DNA from: Steinernema hermaphroditum
Lineage: Eukaryota > Nematoda > Chromadorea > Rhabditida > Steinernematidae
DNA length: 64,000 bases
Direction of reading: 5' to 3'
Assembly: GCA_030435675.1 (NCBI GenBank)
Contig: CM059625.1
Location: 9,052,001-9,116,000 of the forward strand
The position numbers were made by a program, and so were the translations under genes. Shown here piece after piece: positions 1-12,659 of this stretch. Each line of letters opens with the position of its first letter. The first letter of the stretch is position 1. The notes below the pieces were generated by a model. That model was not told the DNA's origin. It ran no database searches and was given only the letters and a program-made list of their open reading frames with translations.

Positions 1-3000
1 GAAGGGGACGGAGACCGTTAGGCACTCTATACTTGTCCAAATGCAGCTCTGCCATATCTGTCATGCGACAAACCAAACAGTTTAGCAGAAGTCACAAATC
101 CGTCACGCGAATGCAAACCGCATTCGTCCAAATTAATTCCTTCTGACGGAGGCTTTAGTCCTCGCATCCGCGTATTTGTCCGTTCAGTCCTTCCGGAAAG
201 GGGTTATGCCTAATGCACGCGCTATTCCACACACGTACGTTTTCGCGCATAAGCGGCGAAAACTTGATAGCCGAGACTAAGGGACTGGAGGCGAACCCTC
301 GACGCGCGCACTTTCCAGGCTGAAGTGTAAAATAATCGTGAATCAGCGATTTGACAAGACTTCGACTAAGGGGGCCACGAAAGAGTGCGATCAAGGCTGC
401 GCGCCAGACCCGCTCGAGCTGTCGGCGAGTTCGGCTTTCCTTCCTCCCAGCTGGGTCCTATGACGTCGACACGATTACTGCACAAGTATTCAATTTGTCG
501 GTCTACTCGCGCTTTTTTCGCTGGTAATTTCACACCGCTAAAACGATGGCAAATAATTGGAGAAGCCAGCAGCTTCTGCGCTACACGGTGACGCTCCGCC
601 GTCTTGCTCCCTGACTACCCGTAGGCTGATCGTTCAATTATCGGCTTCGTCAAAACACCGAGTAAAGTTGTGCTCATCGGTGAGTGGGAGGAAGCGAAGA
701 AAAGAGAATCGAAGCGAATGGCTTGTTTGTGAGCCGGATCGCCGATCTCTCACGGATAATAGGCAAAGGTATTTTACTGCATATCGAACGAATCTGTTGA
801 TGCCTCCCTTAATTCCGCAGATAATAGGCTTCATAATCGATGATGTCAACGACGGCACGGTTATCCGACACCTTCGCGGGAGGAAAAGGCGAAAAAGGAA
901 CCGAAGGCAATGAATTGGTTAAAGTATGCTTTGACACGCAAGCCAAAGAAGTGAGATCGATAGCTCTGCAATCCCTAATACGCGTGAGAAAGCGCTACAG
1001 AAATGGCCAAAGGTTGTTTTACAATCACGCGAAGCGGCGATTGCGCTGAATTGCGGAGTAGGCCCCTCGAGTCACCCCCATACTTTCCGGGTTGAACGCA
1101 TCGATTAGAAAAGAACGGCGCTGGAGAGAAAGCGACGGCTTATTTCAACCAAAACTCCAATCAGCGTCCAAAAACAAGAGAACCGTGTGAAGGTGCGTGC
1201 GGAGGTGCCCATATTTTTCCTTAAATCCACGCGCAATCCATGATGTCTTATTGTGGTCAAATCTCTATTGGCGGTTATGGAAGGACACCACATCGAGCGA
1301 GCGAGGATGCTACATCCTGTTGGCGATAAAAGCTTTTTGAGTGATTAAACCAAGTCCGCCAATAACACATTGGACAACAAGCGATTTAATTAAGCGAATC
1401 AGCATGACAGCGACGACTCAATGAGGCTGCATTGTGTTGTTTAGCGAAGAACGCGCAGAAACGGCGAAGCCCTACTTCTACGTGAACTACAAATAACGAA
1501 ACCGAACGGCCGGTTATTAATTTCTTCGAACGGCACATCAGACACTGGGCAATTATGAAAAATCGAAAGCTAGAATGATGTTCAAAGGTTGAATTCTTTG
1601 AATGCTCAAAGTAACAACCATTCCGTTCGACCAACGCGGCTGGTCGCTGAATTCCTGAGCTCAGATTTCTTCGTTTTTGTTAGATCGATGACGCACTTGG
1701 TCGAAGAGACACAAGTGCTAATCGACAGCAGTGCCTTCCCTGCTAACAGCTAACCCAGGACTGCACCACTTAACGCAGGACGATGTGCAGCCGAATCAAA
1801 TAAAACATGGCAACGAGTACAAACAAAACAATCATCCGTTTCGCTTCTCGGCAAAAGTGCAAACTATCACTATGGCTAATCAGAAGAAGCAGTCGGCACG
1901 CATAGAGCGCAGAGTAAAGAAGGAGCGATTGGACCAAAGGGTGCACAGTGGCAAAGAACGAATTCTTGATTCACTGGTCGTGCGAACGGCAATGGTAAAC
2001 AGTTGTTGGCGTGCATTAGCCGGCCGGTATCATGCTTGACTTGCTGCTGGGTGCATGACCGTTAATGGAATTAAACGTGTTACCAGGGATACGGCTCCTG
2101 AATACTGTCGATACAGCTATACACTGCATCATTGGTCTTGTCTGAAGCTGTTTATTTGTACCATAGTTCGAACACTTTATTTAAGGCTCGCTGTGTACCG
2201 TAGTTGTTGGTGGAAAGGCAAGAATAACTACAATTCTGAAAACGACAACCAATATGTGAACGCTAATCAAAGTGCGTGGCAAATGAGCAACATAGACAGG
2301 TGTCATAATCATGACATCAGACATGGATTCACCCTCGAATTAAACTATAAGAAAAGAAAGCATTCCCCGAGAATTTCTTACAAACAAATAATAGGCTTTG
2401 GGAATGTATGAAGTGTTGTGTTGGCTATTACATGACGAATGCGCCAATGGTACATTCGGTTTAATGTTTGCTTCGATTCATAAATTATAACCTTATATAA
2501 GGCGGTCTCAAGGCAGGAATTTAAATAAACTACACGAGTCACTCACCGTTATTCGATGAAAATCTCCGATATATAGCCGTCGTTCCCTGTTTCTAACAAA
2601 AGCATATGATAGTGTAGTTATTATTCCTGTATTTGAATTCAGTTGGAAACCGGTCACTCCCGCGACAACTATTTATCTATGTAAAACATACAGATTTCAC
2701 TCAAGCTCTTCACATTTGGCATGTGATAGTATTAATCCACTATGTGGCCAAAATCCGGATTCCTCATTCGTAGAATATGCGGGGTTTCGAACCAAAAATT
2801 ATTTTCGGTATAATTTTTGCCCTTTCTGTCTTATTCTGAGTGGTTTCCTCTGATGTCATCATTCTTGGATGAGCGCATGCGACTGTAAGATAAAGCTAAG
2901 AGAGTACTATGAGAACAGCAACCAGGAATCTCTTAGTTCAAAGTGGAGAGACATTCTGGAGTACAATTTGAAAATGTGAGGTCTCAGGCAGTCGTACTTT

Positions 3001-4664
3001 TTGTAAATCGCAGGTTCATTTTTTCTACATTTGGCCTCTATCGCCGCAAAGTAGAAATGAGCTCGCAGAGTCGCTTTGTGGGCATGGTAGTTGTGGGTAA
3101 TCGCTACCTGTTACATGTCTGCATGATCTGTTAGATAAGTTAACTTTCTAGGTTAACAGAGCATGGTTATCCGGGAAGGCCGTGTTTTGGAAGCTTTTGA
3201 GGGACAGCATTGTCCTCTAGCATTAATAGGAATGCACTGTGGAAGTCGCCAATGATAGTATAGGGTGAGAGTGAACTCAACGTACCAGCGGATTTAATTC
3301 AGAGAGCAAAACTTGTGAAAATAAAGGATGTTTACGGAGTGATTCATTTTCAGCTTAGCAACCCATTAGTTACATGCTGGATTGTTGGCCTCAAAGTTGT
3401 GCAGTAGAAGGCCCTGTCCAACAATTACAGTTGGAAAGTAGACGCGTTTCATTAAGGAAGGTTCCAAATACGAAGCCATCTTCATCTTTCAAAGTGACTG
3501 CATGGAAACACGTAAAGTGAAACAGTTTTTACATGTTCATGTGTTCATTTCACACAAACACTGCAAAATAATATGCTCATCTTTCGAAAGTGTGTGTTGT
3601 GAATTCGCATTCGTGCACTAATCTGCTGCCGATCTTTCTTCACGTCTCCTTCCACGAAATTTCTCGCCATTCAAAGGTCTACCGTAGGGGATTACCGCAG
3701 ATAGAAAGGTTTAATGGCCTCCTTACACCTTTGACTAGAATGTCACCTCCGTGGCCTTTTTCAATAGAGGAAGTTGTAAAGGAAGCTAAATCGATAGGCT
3801 CCCCTACAAACGGAAGGAATGAGAGTAAGAGGTACTTTGCACTATGACACATCGTCCCATGAAGCTGGCTTTTTACGCATCTATAAACGACAAAGGTCCT
3901 TTCCCAGATAAAAACTTAGTTCGCACTGTGGCATTGAAAAAGTGTGGGAATCACCTGTTTCAAATAAAGCAAATGACATAGTTAATATCCAAATGGTACC
4001 GAATTCATATTCCAGTCTGAACTTCCGGATTGGATTCATGTATTCCTGAATAGAATTTCTTTCTTTGTACTTTGCTCCATGTTTTTCGATTTCTTATAGA
4101 ATTCGATTACAGTTCGCAAGGACAAGAAGCTGATACCAAAGTTTACAGAGCGTCGGCCACAGATTGACGCTTTTCGTGCCAGAACATAGACCAAAGGTGG
4201 TCTTTTTTGAAAGTGGCCATAATCTGATCTTAAATGTAGTATGGCACGGAGTTGAGCATACGATTACGGTGTTAGTTAAACCGAAAAGATGTCGTGCATT
4301 CGTCAACGATTGACTCTCAAGAACATCACTCAAGTGATAAACGCCAATTTGGCTAAGACTACATACACAAGCAGAATTTCGAACATTGAGTCTAGCATCG
4401 TACGTCGGCTTCTTTTCACATTTTTGGGCTTAAAAATGAGCAATGTATAATACCAAAATCCACAGAACGTAGACATTAGTATGAGTTTACTTTTATATTA
4501 AAATGAAGACTGTTACTTCAGTTGCAACATGTTCGTGCAAGCACCCCAGGAAGCATGTGATAGTCTGCAATAGGATTACCAGACGTTCTTTAAATATGTC
4601 CAATGAGAACCGACGGTGAGAAACAGAGAACTTTTCTGTGTGAAATAATGTTGCCCTCTTTAAT

Positions 4665-4705
4665 TCTTAAAATTTAAATTTTTAAATTTAAAATTTGTTA
4701 AATTT
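4665..4705. repeat. AT-only inverted repeat
   Basis: The sequence alternates runs of A and T (AAATTTAAATTT type) and is nearly self-complementary about a centre near 4683. It could form a cruciform, but such low-complexity palindromes are common in AT-rich nematode intergenic DNA and no function is implied. Confidence 0.5.
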
Positions 4706-5723
4706 AGAAAGAGGCCGACGTGTAATGCGACATCAGAGAATAGAGAAATCTCCCAACTGCTTATGCTGCAGGTTACCTTTCACCACTTGTTCCAGATGTA
4801 TAATTAATTCGCAAATCGATCAGTGTGTAATGACTGAATTAATCACTAAGCACTGTTTTGACACAAACCAGTTATCCGTTTTTCACCGGTGGTTCTCACT
4901 GGGCCAAACACATATTAACAGTGTATACCCACATATTTTTATTCCCAGCGTGAGAAAAAAACCCTTAGTTGTATATATACGGTAGACACGCCAGACCTAC
5001 CGCAATGTGTCCCTTGTTCGAATATTGCTGACGAAAATAACCTGCGTCCGTTTAGGTCGTCACTCATTTTTATTCGCTGAGTTCAATGAGACTACTACGG
5101 TAGCGGTCGTGCTTGCGTTTGAAACAGCGATTAGAGCACAAATCACATCTCTCCTAATGAAATCTGCCAAATCTTTTGATCTATTTTTACGGTCGCAAAA
5201 AGGAACCTTTGCCCTCTTAAAAATTCCGATTTCATTCGCATGTGTCATTTGTCAAATCTTCTGAAGCCAGACGCATACAATATACACAATGCTACGCTCA
5301 AAACTGACGTCAAATTTACTGATGTTTTGGGGACATAAATCACGTGACGAGCTGTACATGAAACCTTTAAAACGTTCCGTTGGATGCGACCTTTAGATTT
5401 TAGCTAAGTCTAGGATTGTCAGTAAGTTCTCCCACTACATCATTTTTAGGAGCTTGTAGGATGGTAGATACCAGTACCATGAAAATGTCCATACATAATT
5501 CCCATTATTCATTATACATTTGACTGATTTTTTCCTTTGTCACTACAAAGTGCGACAAACTTTGTGGTCCATGCCAATCTCCCCTATAAATCCGACTTTG
5601 CAAAAATTTCCGTTTTGCTCTCCGTGAATACTACGAGGATACAATCGCTGATACATCGATCAGAAGTTAATTACTAAGACCAATCGTAGCCACAGTCGGC
5701 CCGGAAATGCGTGCACTCAAGCC

Positions 5724-5742
5724 TAGGTTGTGACTAGGCGGG
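5724..5742. repeat. short hairpin
   Basis: GCCTAG and CTAGGC form a perfect 6-bp inverted repeat around a 7-base loop. It lies in a locally GC-rich patch (about 5695-5765) within AT-rich surroundings. There is no coding context and no known function. Confidence 0.3.
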
Positions 5743-6835
5743 CCTTCAGTTCGGCCGATTCGCCCGAATATAAGATCGTCAATTCGATCCTCCCCTCAAG
5801 CCAGTTTCATTGCACTGATGAAACTGCGGCGGTTGGATTAGGGCTCGCCTTCCAATTCCACTTAGTTACCAACGTTTCTGCCGCCTTATTGAACGGTATA
5901 CTGTAGACGAGGTGGGAGAGGTGTGAGAATCAATAGGTTTGCAATCGCTTTCAATTCTGTATTGAGATTAGTTTCTAGATGATGGAGTGTAAGAGCATAA
6001 CCAATGTGCACGCTCTCCTACCAAAAAAGAAGCTGCTGCGAAGCGAGATTATGCTCTCGAATAAAACTCTGTTCTCCGTTTATACGCTCAATGTACAAAC
6101 TATTTCTAGGCGAGAGGAAAGAAAACGAAAAAACATTTGACATTTGGAAACGGCCTGAGAATATTAAAACAATGGCGTCGAAAACTTGATTCCCAGTCCC
6201 ATTGTTAAACAACGTATGCACTCGAGCTTTAATTTATGTACTCGCGCCAAAATGAATTGAGAAGTGGATTCGAACTGCTTCATACCTTAGAGGTCATTAT
6301 TCATTAATGAATTCTAAATCCGGACACGTCCAACATAATTAAAAAGTGCAACTCATTTGTGACAACTGCTTATATATAGTTGTGTGTTGAATGACAATGT
6401 TGGAAAATCAAAGGACGGCTAGAGTTTCCACATTTCCTGGTTCTTCACCGTAATCTGTTCTTCCCACAAGGAGTGCGCTCTGCGTAGTCGCCTCCCCTTT
6501 TCGATTACCTTTTCCGCTTAGGCTCATAAGTGACAATGCTCCATTGAATTTTATGAGTTCACCGCGGATTAAGAGTTCACCGATGCTGGCACGGCAGTTA
6601 CCTTTGCTGCCTTCGTGCGCTGGTGCTCTGCTTTCAAACAGTCCTCCAGGAATTAGCTCTTCATTCAGAACCTTCTACAAGGTAGCTATGAAGAATAGAG
6701 CTGCAAATTTGTTCTGCGTAGTAACAAATCTGTCTCATTCCTTTGTCCACCGTGTCTTTGTAGTAGTGCACAAGGTCTTGCCCACCGTTAATTTGTTTAA
6801 GAGTGAAAGGTTTTTTTGAAACATCCGTTTCAGCA

Positions 6836-7338
6836 ATGTGCCGCTTGCTCGCGCTCAAGTCTTGTGACTCCATGGCTCTGGGACGGTCTGCTGCCGTCCT
6901 CTATCTTCTTAGCTATGCTGCCTACATAGGAGCTGACGCTTTCGCTCTAGAGCAGCGTCAAACTTCTCAGGTAGGCAAAAGACAAGGACTGCTCTTTATC
7001 TAAGCGTACCTCAGGGCGGAGATCTGTACCTTCGCGCTAAGATGGCTTCTTGGCAGGACGACAAGACGTGCCCCATTTACCGCAACGAAGCTCTTCACGC
7101 CGTGCTTGATCGAGTCTGTCTCATGTGTCATGAGATGTTCTCTCATGAGCAGCCGAATCTTCGTGTTGAATGCAGGTAGCACAAGGTCTATCAGAAATTT
7201 AAAACATATGTTTAATATTTTAGAAGCAGCTGCTTCAAGAACCAGAAGTTCCGAAACTGTCTGTCGATCTTCGCTCCGCCTCGTCAGAACAAGCTGCGCC
7301 GGCACATCGAGTTGGAGGACCTATGGAGCCTCCTCTGA
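6836..7338 (+). CDS. CHH/ITP-like secreted neurohormone precursor
   Basis: Three exons (6836-6970, 7057-7175, 7224-7338) give about 122 residues. An acceptor-like CATCCGTTTCAG ends directly before CAATG, suggesting spliced-leader addition. Either Met1 or Met13 can start; from Met13 the protein opens with a hydrophobic signal peptide (ALGRSAAVLYLLSYAAYIGA). The mature part has six cysteines with 15, 2, 14, 3 and 8 residues between them. In crustacean hyperglycaemic hormone and insect ion transport peptide the spacing is 15, 2, 12, 3 and 8, with disulfides 1-5, 2-4 and 3-6. The motif RVCLMCHEMF matches the second/third-cysteine region. The protein ends LEDLWSLL with no amidation glycine. Polyadenylation signal AATAAA at 7428. 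From memory, C. elegans has a CHH-like gene (C05E11.6) close to amt-1/amt-4, the same neighbourhood as here. Likely a secreted peptide hormone; receptor and role are unknown. Confidence 0.82.
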
Positions 7339-10066
7339 AAAGCACCAAAGAGTGCCTGAGGGGTCATTGGGACATTCACATTCACCAACTCCAGCGAGAT
7401 CTCATATTGTGATTTCATGTCATGCATAATAAAGACCCCCTGAAACGCAGAAATCGCTTTGCTTTACAGAAAAGGCCATTAACATGAACAATAGACCAAG
7501 ATATTTTAGTTATTTTGGCTTTTCAGGGGCGGATATCCCTATTGTGTTAAGATACCGCCACATTCCAACAAATAGTTTCTTGACAAGTGATTACAACTGC
7601 AGTCCATTGCTTCAACTTACACTTCTTGAACACCGCTGAAGGGTCGTTATAGGGGTATCAATTTGTTCTGGAACTTCGAACAGCATCTGACGTTCCTATT
7701 AACTCCTATAGTAGCGCTCATCAGTAGAAGAAATGCAGGAAGGCACGACAATAACCGCAACAAAATTGATATGTGTGGCATATTTCCGTCTTATTATGCA
7801 CCAGGACAGCAACAAATTTCTCCTTTGAGGCTTCAGTAATGTTTTATCAGAGAGCAGACTACGGCGAGGTGCTCTTGGACTCTTCGTCTTCTCATTTTTG
7901 TTTTTTTTGTCGTCCTCTTTTGGCATGTACATTTTGTGGTCGAAAATCGCTTCCTTTCGGAAATGGCTGTCCTCACTATCCTTCTATTTCTGGATTTGGC
8001 CGAGTTCGTCAACGGTTGCCGCAAATGCGCACAAAAACATGCATCTGATCTCCGTGGTTTCCGATTGTTTTTCTTATCACTGAGCAAAGGATCGTGGCGA
8101 CGGGGCACGGAATGTTAGCTGAGTGTGAAAAAGACAAAAATCAAAGTGTTAAATGTTCGATGCGATTTGCCGGCTATTCTAATCAGACGGCGAAGTGAAT
8201 CGTCTTTCATCGATAAAGATGTTTGACCGGTGACCTGTGTGCACCGGAGAATCGAGCGACAAGGAGCGATGTGAAACAAATGATGCAAGCCTCTAAAAAT
8301 AGAAGTTTGAATTATGACTGAATTTATTGGCAGAAAAACGCGTCGTACGTGAAACATTGCGATAACAGAAGAGAATTGTGTCCACTAAACCCATTCATAC
8401 CACTTTTCCTCATTGCTTTTGGATTTCGATCTCGTAAGCCTTCATTCTGGCGGAAGTTTTCTCGAGTTCAACTAATCGGCGACAAGTTCAACTTTTTTGC
8501 TTTCATATAATACATCTTAGAATTTTTATATCACGTGCGTTCAATTGTACGACAGACAGAGATAACTCACCGATAAGAACCGTAAGCGTTCCACTTCCCT
8601 TTTCCTAAAAAGGAATTTTATGCCGTAGTGAACGCTTATTTACAGTAAACACTGATTCCGGCGAATTAAAAATGACACGAGCGGAAACTGGGCTGACACT
8701 CACGGCACTGCTCAGCGATAACTAAGCCTCCTTTTTTCGTGACCGATAAATAAAGTCATTTAATCTACACATTCCTTCTTGGTCAATTTGTGCGTGGCCT
8801 CTTCACATTTCACGTACAAGACTTAGACGATCAGCAAGTGAGGCTTATCTACAGTAAAAAGATTATTTTCTTGATAATTTTGGAATCTAAAAATAATCAA
8901 GATGGCACGTAGAAGCAAACAAGTGTGGCTTGAGGTTTATGTTACCCTGGACTGCACTGTCGCCGTTCAGAATTTGGAACTTTTATCACAGTTAACTAGT
9001 TGTATCAGTGTGGATGTGCTGCTGCATGAATTAAAGTGATATGATCGCTTAAAGTCTTTCGTGATCACTTGGACAGCGGTGAAGACATTATTCGCGCACT
9101 TTCATGGACAGACGATTACATTCCGTTGCCATCATCTGGGAATCACAGTATGTCTACAATGTGCTGAAGCTTCCGAGACCGTAAAATAGTTTTATGGATA
9201 CATATCGTTTGCTAGCAAACCTTGCGTCATGCCACAACTTCCCTACAAAACATCAAAGTTCACTGTATCAAGCGTTTACTGTCACGATTCTTGCTTGCCT
9301 TGTTTTGTCCGAATTCTGCTGATTTTCTCTGATTAAGTGTTCAATAAAACAAAACGGCACGTGGTTGACATATCACTGTCTTCCTGTGTTTGGTTTTCAG
9401 CCTTACATGATAGCCCTTAACAAGGAAAGCCTCGATGTGTGCTGCAGAATTTTGAAGGACGAAGTAAGCGCTATAATCTTCGTTAAGCTCCAACAGGCCG
9501 CGTATTCAATGTAACGGGAAGCGCCGCCCTTGAATGCAGATCTGTATTGTGTCTTATCAGAGAAAGCAAGCCCTTCTACAAAGACGGCTGACTGGTCAGT
9601 TAGATATGTCGCCACATGCTAAAGATCATTTGAGGCCCGCGGCCACCTGGTGCCTGGCTGTGTCTTCTGTGTTCCGCTCCTTATTAGTCGTCTCGGTCGA
9701 TTGGCGTGAATTTCAGAATGCTCCGTTCCTGCATGTTGACTTAGTCACATGTGTACCCTTGGAAAAGTCGAATATCGTGTTTGTCGACAACAGTAGCAAC
9801 TCATGAAATTTACATCTTTCCGATATGAACACTGCTGTTTTTTGGGTTTTGCGCTAAACATGCTTTCTGTGTTCTGAGACTTTTGCACTTGACAATCTGA
9901 AACGTCGGCAAATTCTTCGTGATTGGTTTGCACTTTAATTAGCCACTTATCAATGTGCACTTCGCGCCGTAATCTTTCTATCGAACCAATGTTGATGTGG
10001 TCACTGAAGCCGCGACTCGCCTTCGTGCTACGTTAACTTTTAAAATCGCCTCTTATAGCCACCGCA
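7339..10066. other. intergenic region upstream of the Amt pair
   Basis: After the AATAAA at 7428 no convincing exon chain was found. Open frames at 7773-8118 (both strands) and 9403-9806 lack domains and splice into nothing recognisable. The region probably contains the promoter and 5' sequence of the downstream ammonium transporter; an acceptor-like TCTTATAG lies just before its ATG. Confidence 0.45.
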
Positions 10067-12223
10067 ATGAATGAGAGTGAGTCGGTGCTCACGGAGCTCC
10101 ACAACCTCACTGGGGAGATCGAAGATCTGAAGCATATGATCGGTCAAATGCAGAGTGACTTCCAAGAAAACAACAATGCTTTCTTCATGTGTTCGATGGC
10201 TCTCATCATCTTCTGTAAGACCAGCATACTTTTTCGGTGAAGAGAAAAAATCGTTTAGTGATGCAGTGCGGATTCGCCTTCCTCGAAGCTGGTGCGGTGA
10301 GAAGTAAGAACACAACAAACATTTTAATCAAGAATTTGCTCGACTCTTGTAAGTTTTGGAACATATTTACATGTGACTGCAATGAGAACAGGCATCGCGG
10401 TCATCGGTTACTGGGCCGTTGGATGGGCACTCGCTTATGGTCCGGCAGCTGATAAAACATGGGGCCTTTTCTTTGGATACTCGGAGTTCTTCCTCGCCAA
10501 CATGACCAATTATCCGAGGTTCTTCTTCCAGTACGTCTTCGCAGCCACCTCCGCCACCATTGTGTCGGGTGCCGTGGCGGAACGCTGCGAATTTGCAAAT
10601 TACATCACATACTGCACCGTCATCTCATGTAAGTCACGGAATCCAATGCCTCACTTACAGTGATTTCAGCCATTATTTATCCTATTTTAACGCATTGGGG
10701 ATGGTCGGATCAAGGTTGGATGAGGATTGGAATTAACTCCGGGTATATCCAGACTTCATACACTGTAAGTCTGCGAGTCCATGGCTTGTCTATTGCTATC
10801 TTTTAGGACTTTGCCGGATCAGGCGTCGTTCACCTATGTGGAGGAACGATTAGCTTCATCGCAGCCTACATGATGGGCCCCAGAATTGGCCGCTTCCCCA
10901 AGGCTGGCGAGGAAGAGAGTATTGAGATTAAGGGTCACTCTGTACCTGTAGGGTTGACGGTCTTGTGCTTCGCCAAAGTGAATGTTTCAGTTTGCCGCCT
11001 TGGGAGGCTTCATCCTCATGTTCGGATTTCTCGCGTTCAACGGTGGATCGATGGCCGATATCGTTAAGCCAGGAGAGGGAAATATTGTAGCACTGGCCAT
11101 GATCAACACAATTCTCTGTGGGGCCTTTGCTGCGTTGACCTATCTCCTCATTCACTACGCTACAAACGGAAAGTGGACACTTCTTCTCACCATCAACGCC
11201 TGTCTTGCTGGTAAGAAGAGTGCATTTGGGCAGTTGTTTAGCCGATGTCTAGGTATGGTTGCTTCGTGCGCTGGCTGCAACAACATGATGCCGTGGGCTT
11301 CCTCTTTTACCGGAACAGGAGCCGGTCTTATGTACCTTGGCCTCAGTGAACTTATGTTAAAGCTGAAAATCGACGACCCACTTGACGCATTTGCTGTTCA
11401 CGCAGGTGGAGGATTCTGGGGTCTCTTCGCGGTTTGTGTCATCGGCAAAGACGGTGTTGCGTATTCGATTGTGGATGTAATCAACGGAAGCAGTCGCCGT
11501 GTGGTGGCTCTGGCGTTCGCTGTGAGTTTTTTTCCAACAATGTAATTATTTTTACTTGACTGTTTTCAGAAACTTGGATGGAATATGGTTTGTGCTCTTG
11601 CCATCATTATATGGTCCTCGATCACCATGATCCCGGTGTTTATGATTTTGAAGAAGTTAAAAAAGCTTCGAGTGCCCCCTGAGATTGAAATGAAAGGTAT
11701 ATCGACGCATTTGACAACCTAGTAAGATGTGCCCAACCTATAGGACTGGATATATACAAGCATGGCGAAGCAGCTTATCCACTTCACGCCTACGGACACG
11801 GATGGGACGAGTTTGAACACGTGAAGGATCACAGCGGAGGTCGTAAATTGAGTGAAAATGCCGAAGGTACCGAAAACAGGGGTTTAACTCGATTACAAAT
11901 TGATCTGTAGTATCGCTGGAAGAACTCGCCGCAGCCTATGAACGCCGTACGAGTCTTGCACCTGCAGCCTTCGAGAAACGGTACAGTGTTTATCACAATC
12001 CAACCTTCTACGAGCACCCTGAACATCACCGAAGCGCGAAAGTGAAGAAGCTGCACAAGAAGGTTAGCGTTTCGTTGGTCCGTCACAGATATACCCCTAA
12101 TTGCAGACCAAGGCGAAGCGAGCCGAATCGATTCCCGAAGACGACGAATCGGTAAAAACTGATGATCTCTACTTGAGTGCTCCTACTACGGCTGTTCCAA
12201 AGTCGACGGCTTGGATGGCTTAA
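10067..12223 (+). CDS. Amt-type ammonium transporter, copy 1
   Basis: Eleven exons (10067-10214, 10259-10348, 10392-10628, 10670-10764, 10807-10947, 10991-11210, 11253-11521, 11570-11696, 11744-11866, 11911-12062, 12107-12223) join in frame to about 572 residues. The protein is a polytopic Amt/MEP/Rh-family channel that conducts ammonium across membranes. Visible hallmarks are [17 protein letters not shown] near the N-terminus, [12 protein letters not shown], the [13 protein letters not shown] signature with the first pore histidine, [10 protein letters not shown], and [17 protein letters not shown] with the second pore histidine. After the last TM a long cytoplasmic tail includes [16 protein letters not shown], shared with copy 2. 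AATAAA at 12306. From memory, C. elegans amt-1 and amt-4 are adjacent (C05E11.4/.5), so this pair is probably orthologous; which copy is which is not assignable here. Confidence 0.93.
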
Positions 12224-12659
12224 GCAAAACGACGATTCCTCAACTTAGGTACATGTATGAATTTCCGTCAACGAGTGCATTGTACATTGCGCTATCTCTA
12301 GCTTTAATAAAAAAACATTACACTCAAAACAGTGCTGTTGTCCAAAGATTATCTATAAAAACATTGGCAACAAAACAATTTGTTTGAAGGAGCCTTTATT
12401 TAAGGGTGGAGGGCAGAAATGGCGGTGTTGCCGAGGCGGAGGTGGCGCTTGCTCCAATATCGCTTTACCTCGCTGGAATTGGGAACCAGTTGGGTTGAGC
12501 CTTATAGTGACGTGCTGTTTTGCGGGCACTGTTGTTGTCTCGAGCAGACAAATAGTGGCTGGACTCCATTTGTCCTAATTGCAATCTCAAGCTTCTGTCC
12601 TACGATATTTTGACCTTACATCGACTAGATAATAAATTCATTTTTGATTTTCTCAGAAA
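12224..12659. other. spacer between the two Amt genes
   Basis: This 436-bp spacer carries the 3'UTR and polyadenylation signal of copy 1. It ends in TTTTTGATTTTCTCAG just before AAAATGG of copy 2, an acceptor with no upstream coding exon. The spacing is compatible with independent promoters or with a short operon using trans-splicing. GC-rich frames around 12384-12613 look non-coding. Confidence 0.5.

Larger units (their letters stand above)
1..6835. other. long stretch without a recognised gene
   Basis: Both strands contain only short open frames without recognisable domains, coherent exon chains or signal-peptide exons. The DNA is AT-rich from about 2400 on. It holds an AT palindrome (about 4665-4705) and a small hairpin (about 5724-5742), listed separately. 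No tRNA, rRNA or transposase was recognised. It may be intergenic, a large intron, or the distal part of a gene extending beyond the left edge. Distal 5' exons of an unrecognised gene cannot be excluded. Confidence 0.5.

Noticed and set aside
1731..2411. Plus-strand frames 1731-2039 and 2055-2411
   Set aside because: No recognisable domain, no signal peptide, no consistent splice structure; likely chance.
2775..2800. GGTTTCGAACC, also T-arm-like
   Set aside because: Palindromic by itself but no cloverleaf can be built around it.
6240..6330. GGATTCGAAC, resembling a tRNA T-arm on the minus strand
   Set aside because: The flanking bases do not form a T stem, and no acceptor or anticodon stems could be drawn.
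11253..11545. Single long frame through an Amt intron (10982-11545)
   Set aside because: The 42-bp intron at 11211-11252 happens to lack a stop; the paralogous gene has a longer intron at the same place, so this is intron read-through, not exon.
12384..12613. Two overlapping frames in the Amt spacer
   Set aside because: Located in 3'UTR/spacer, Gly/Cys/Trp-rich translation from GC-rich repeats, no homology.
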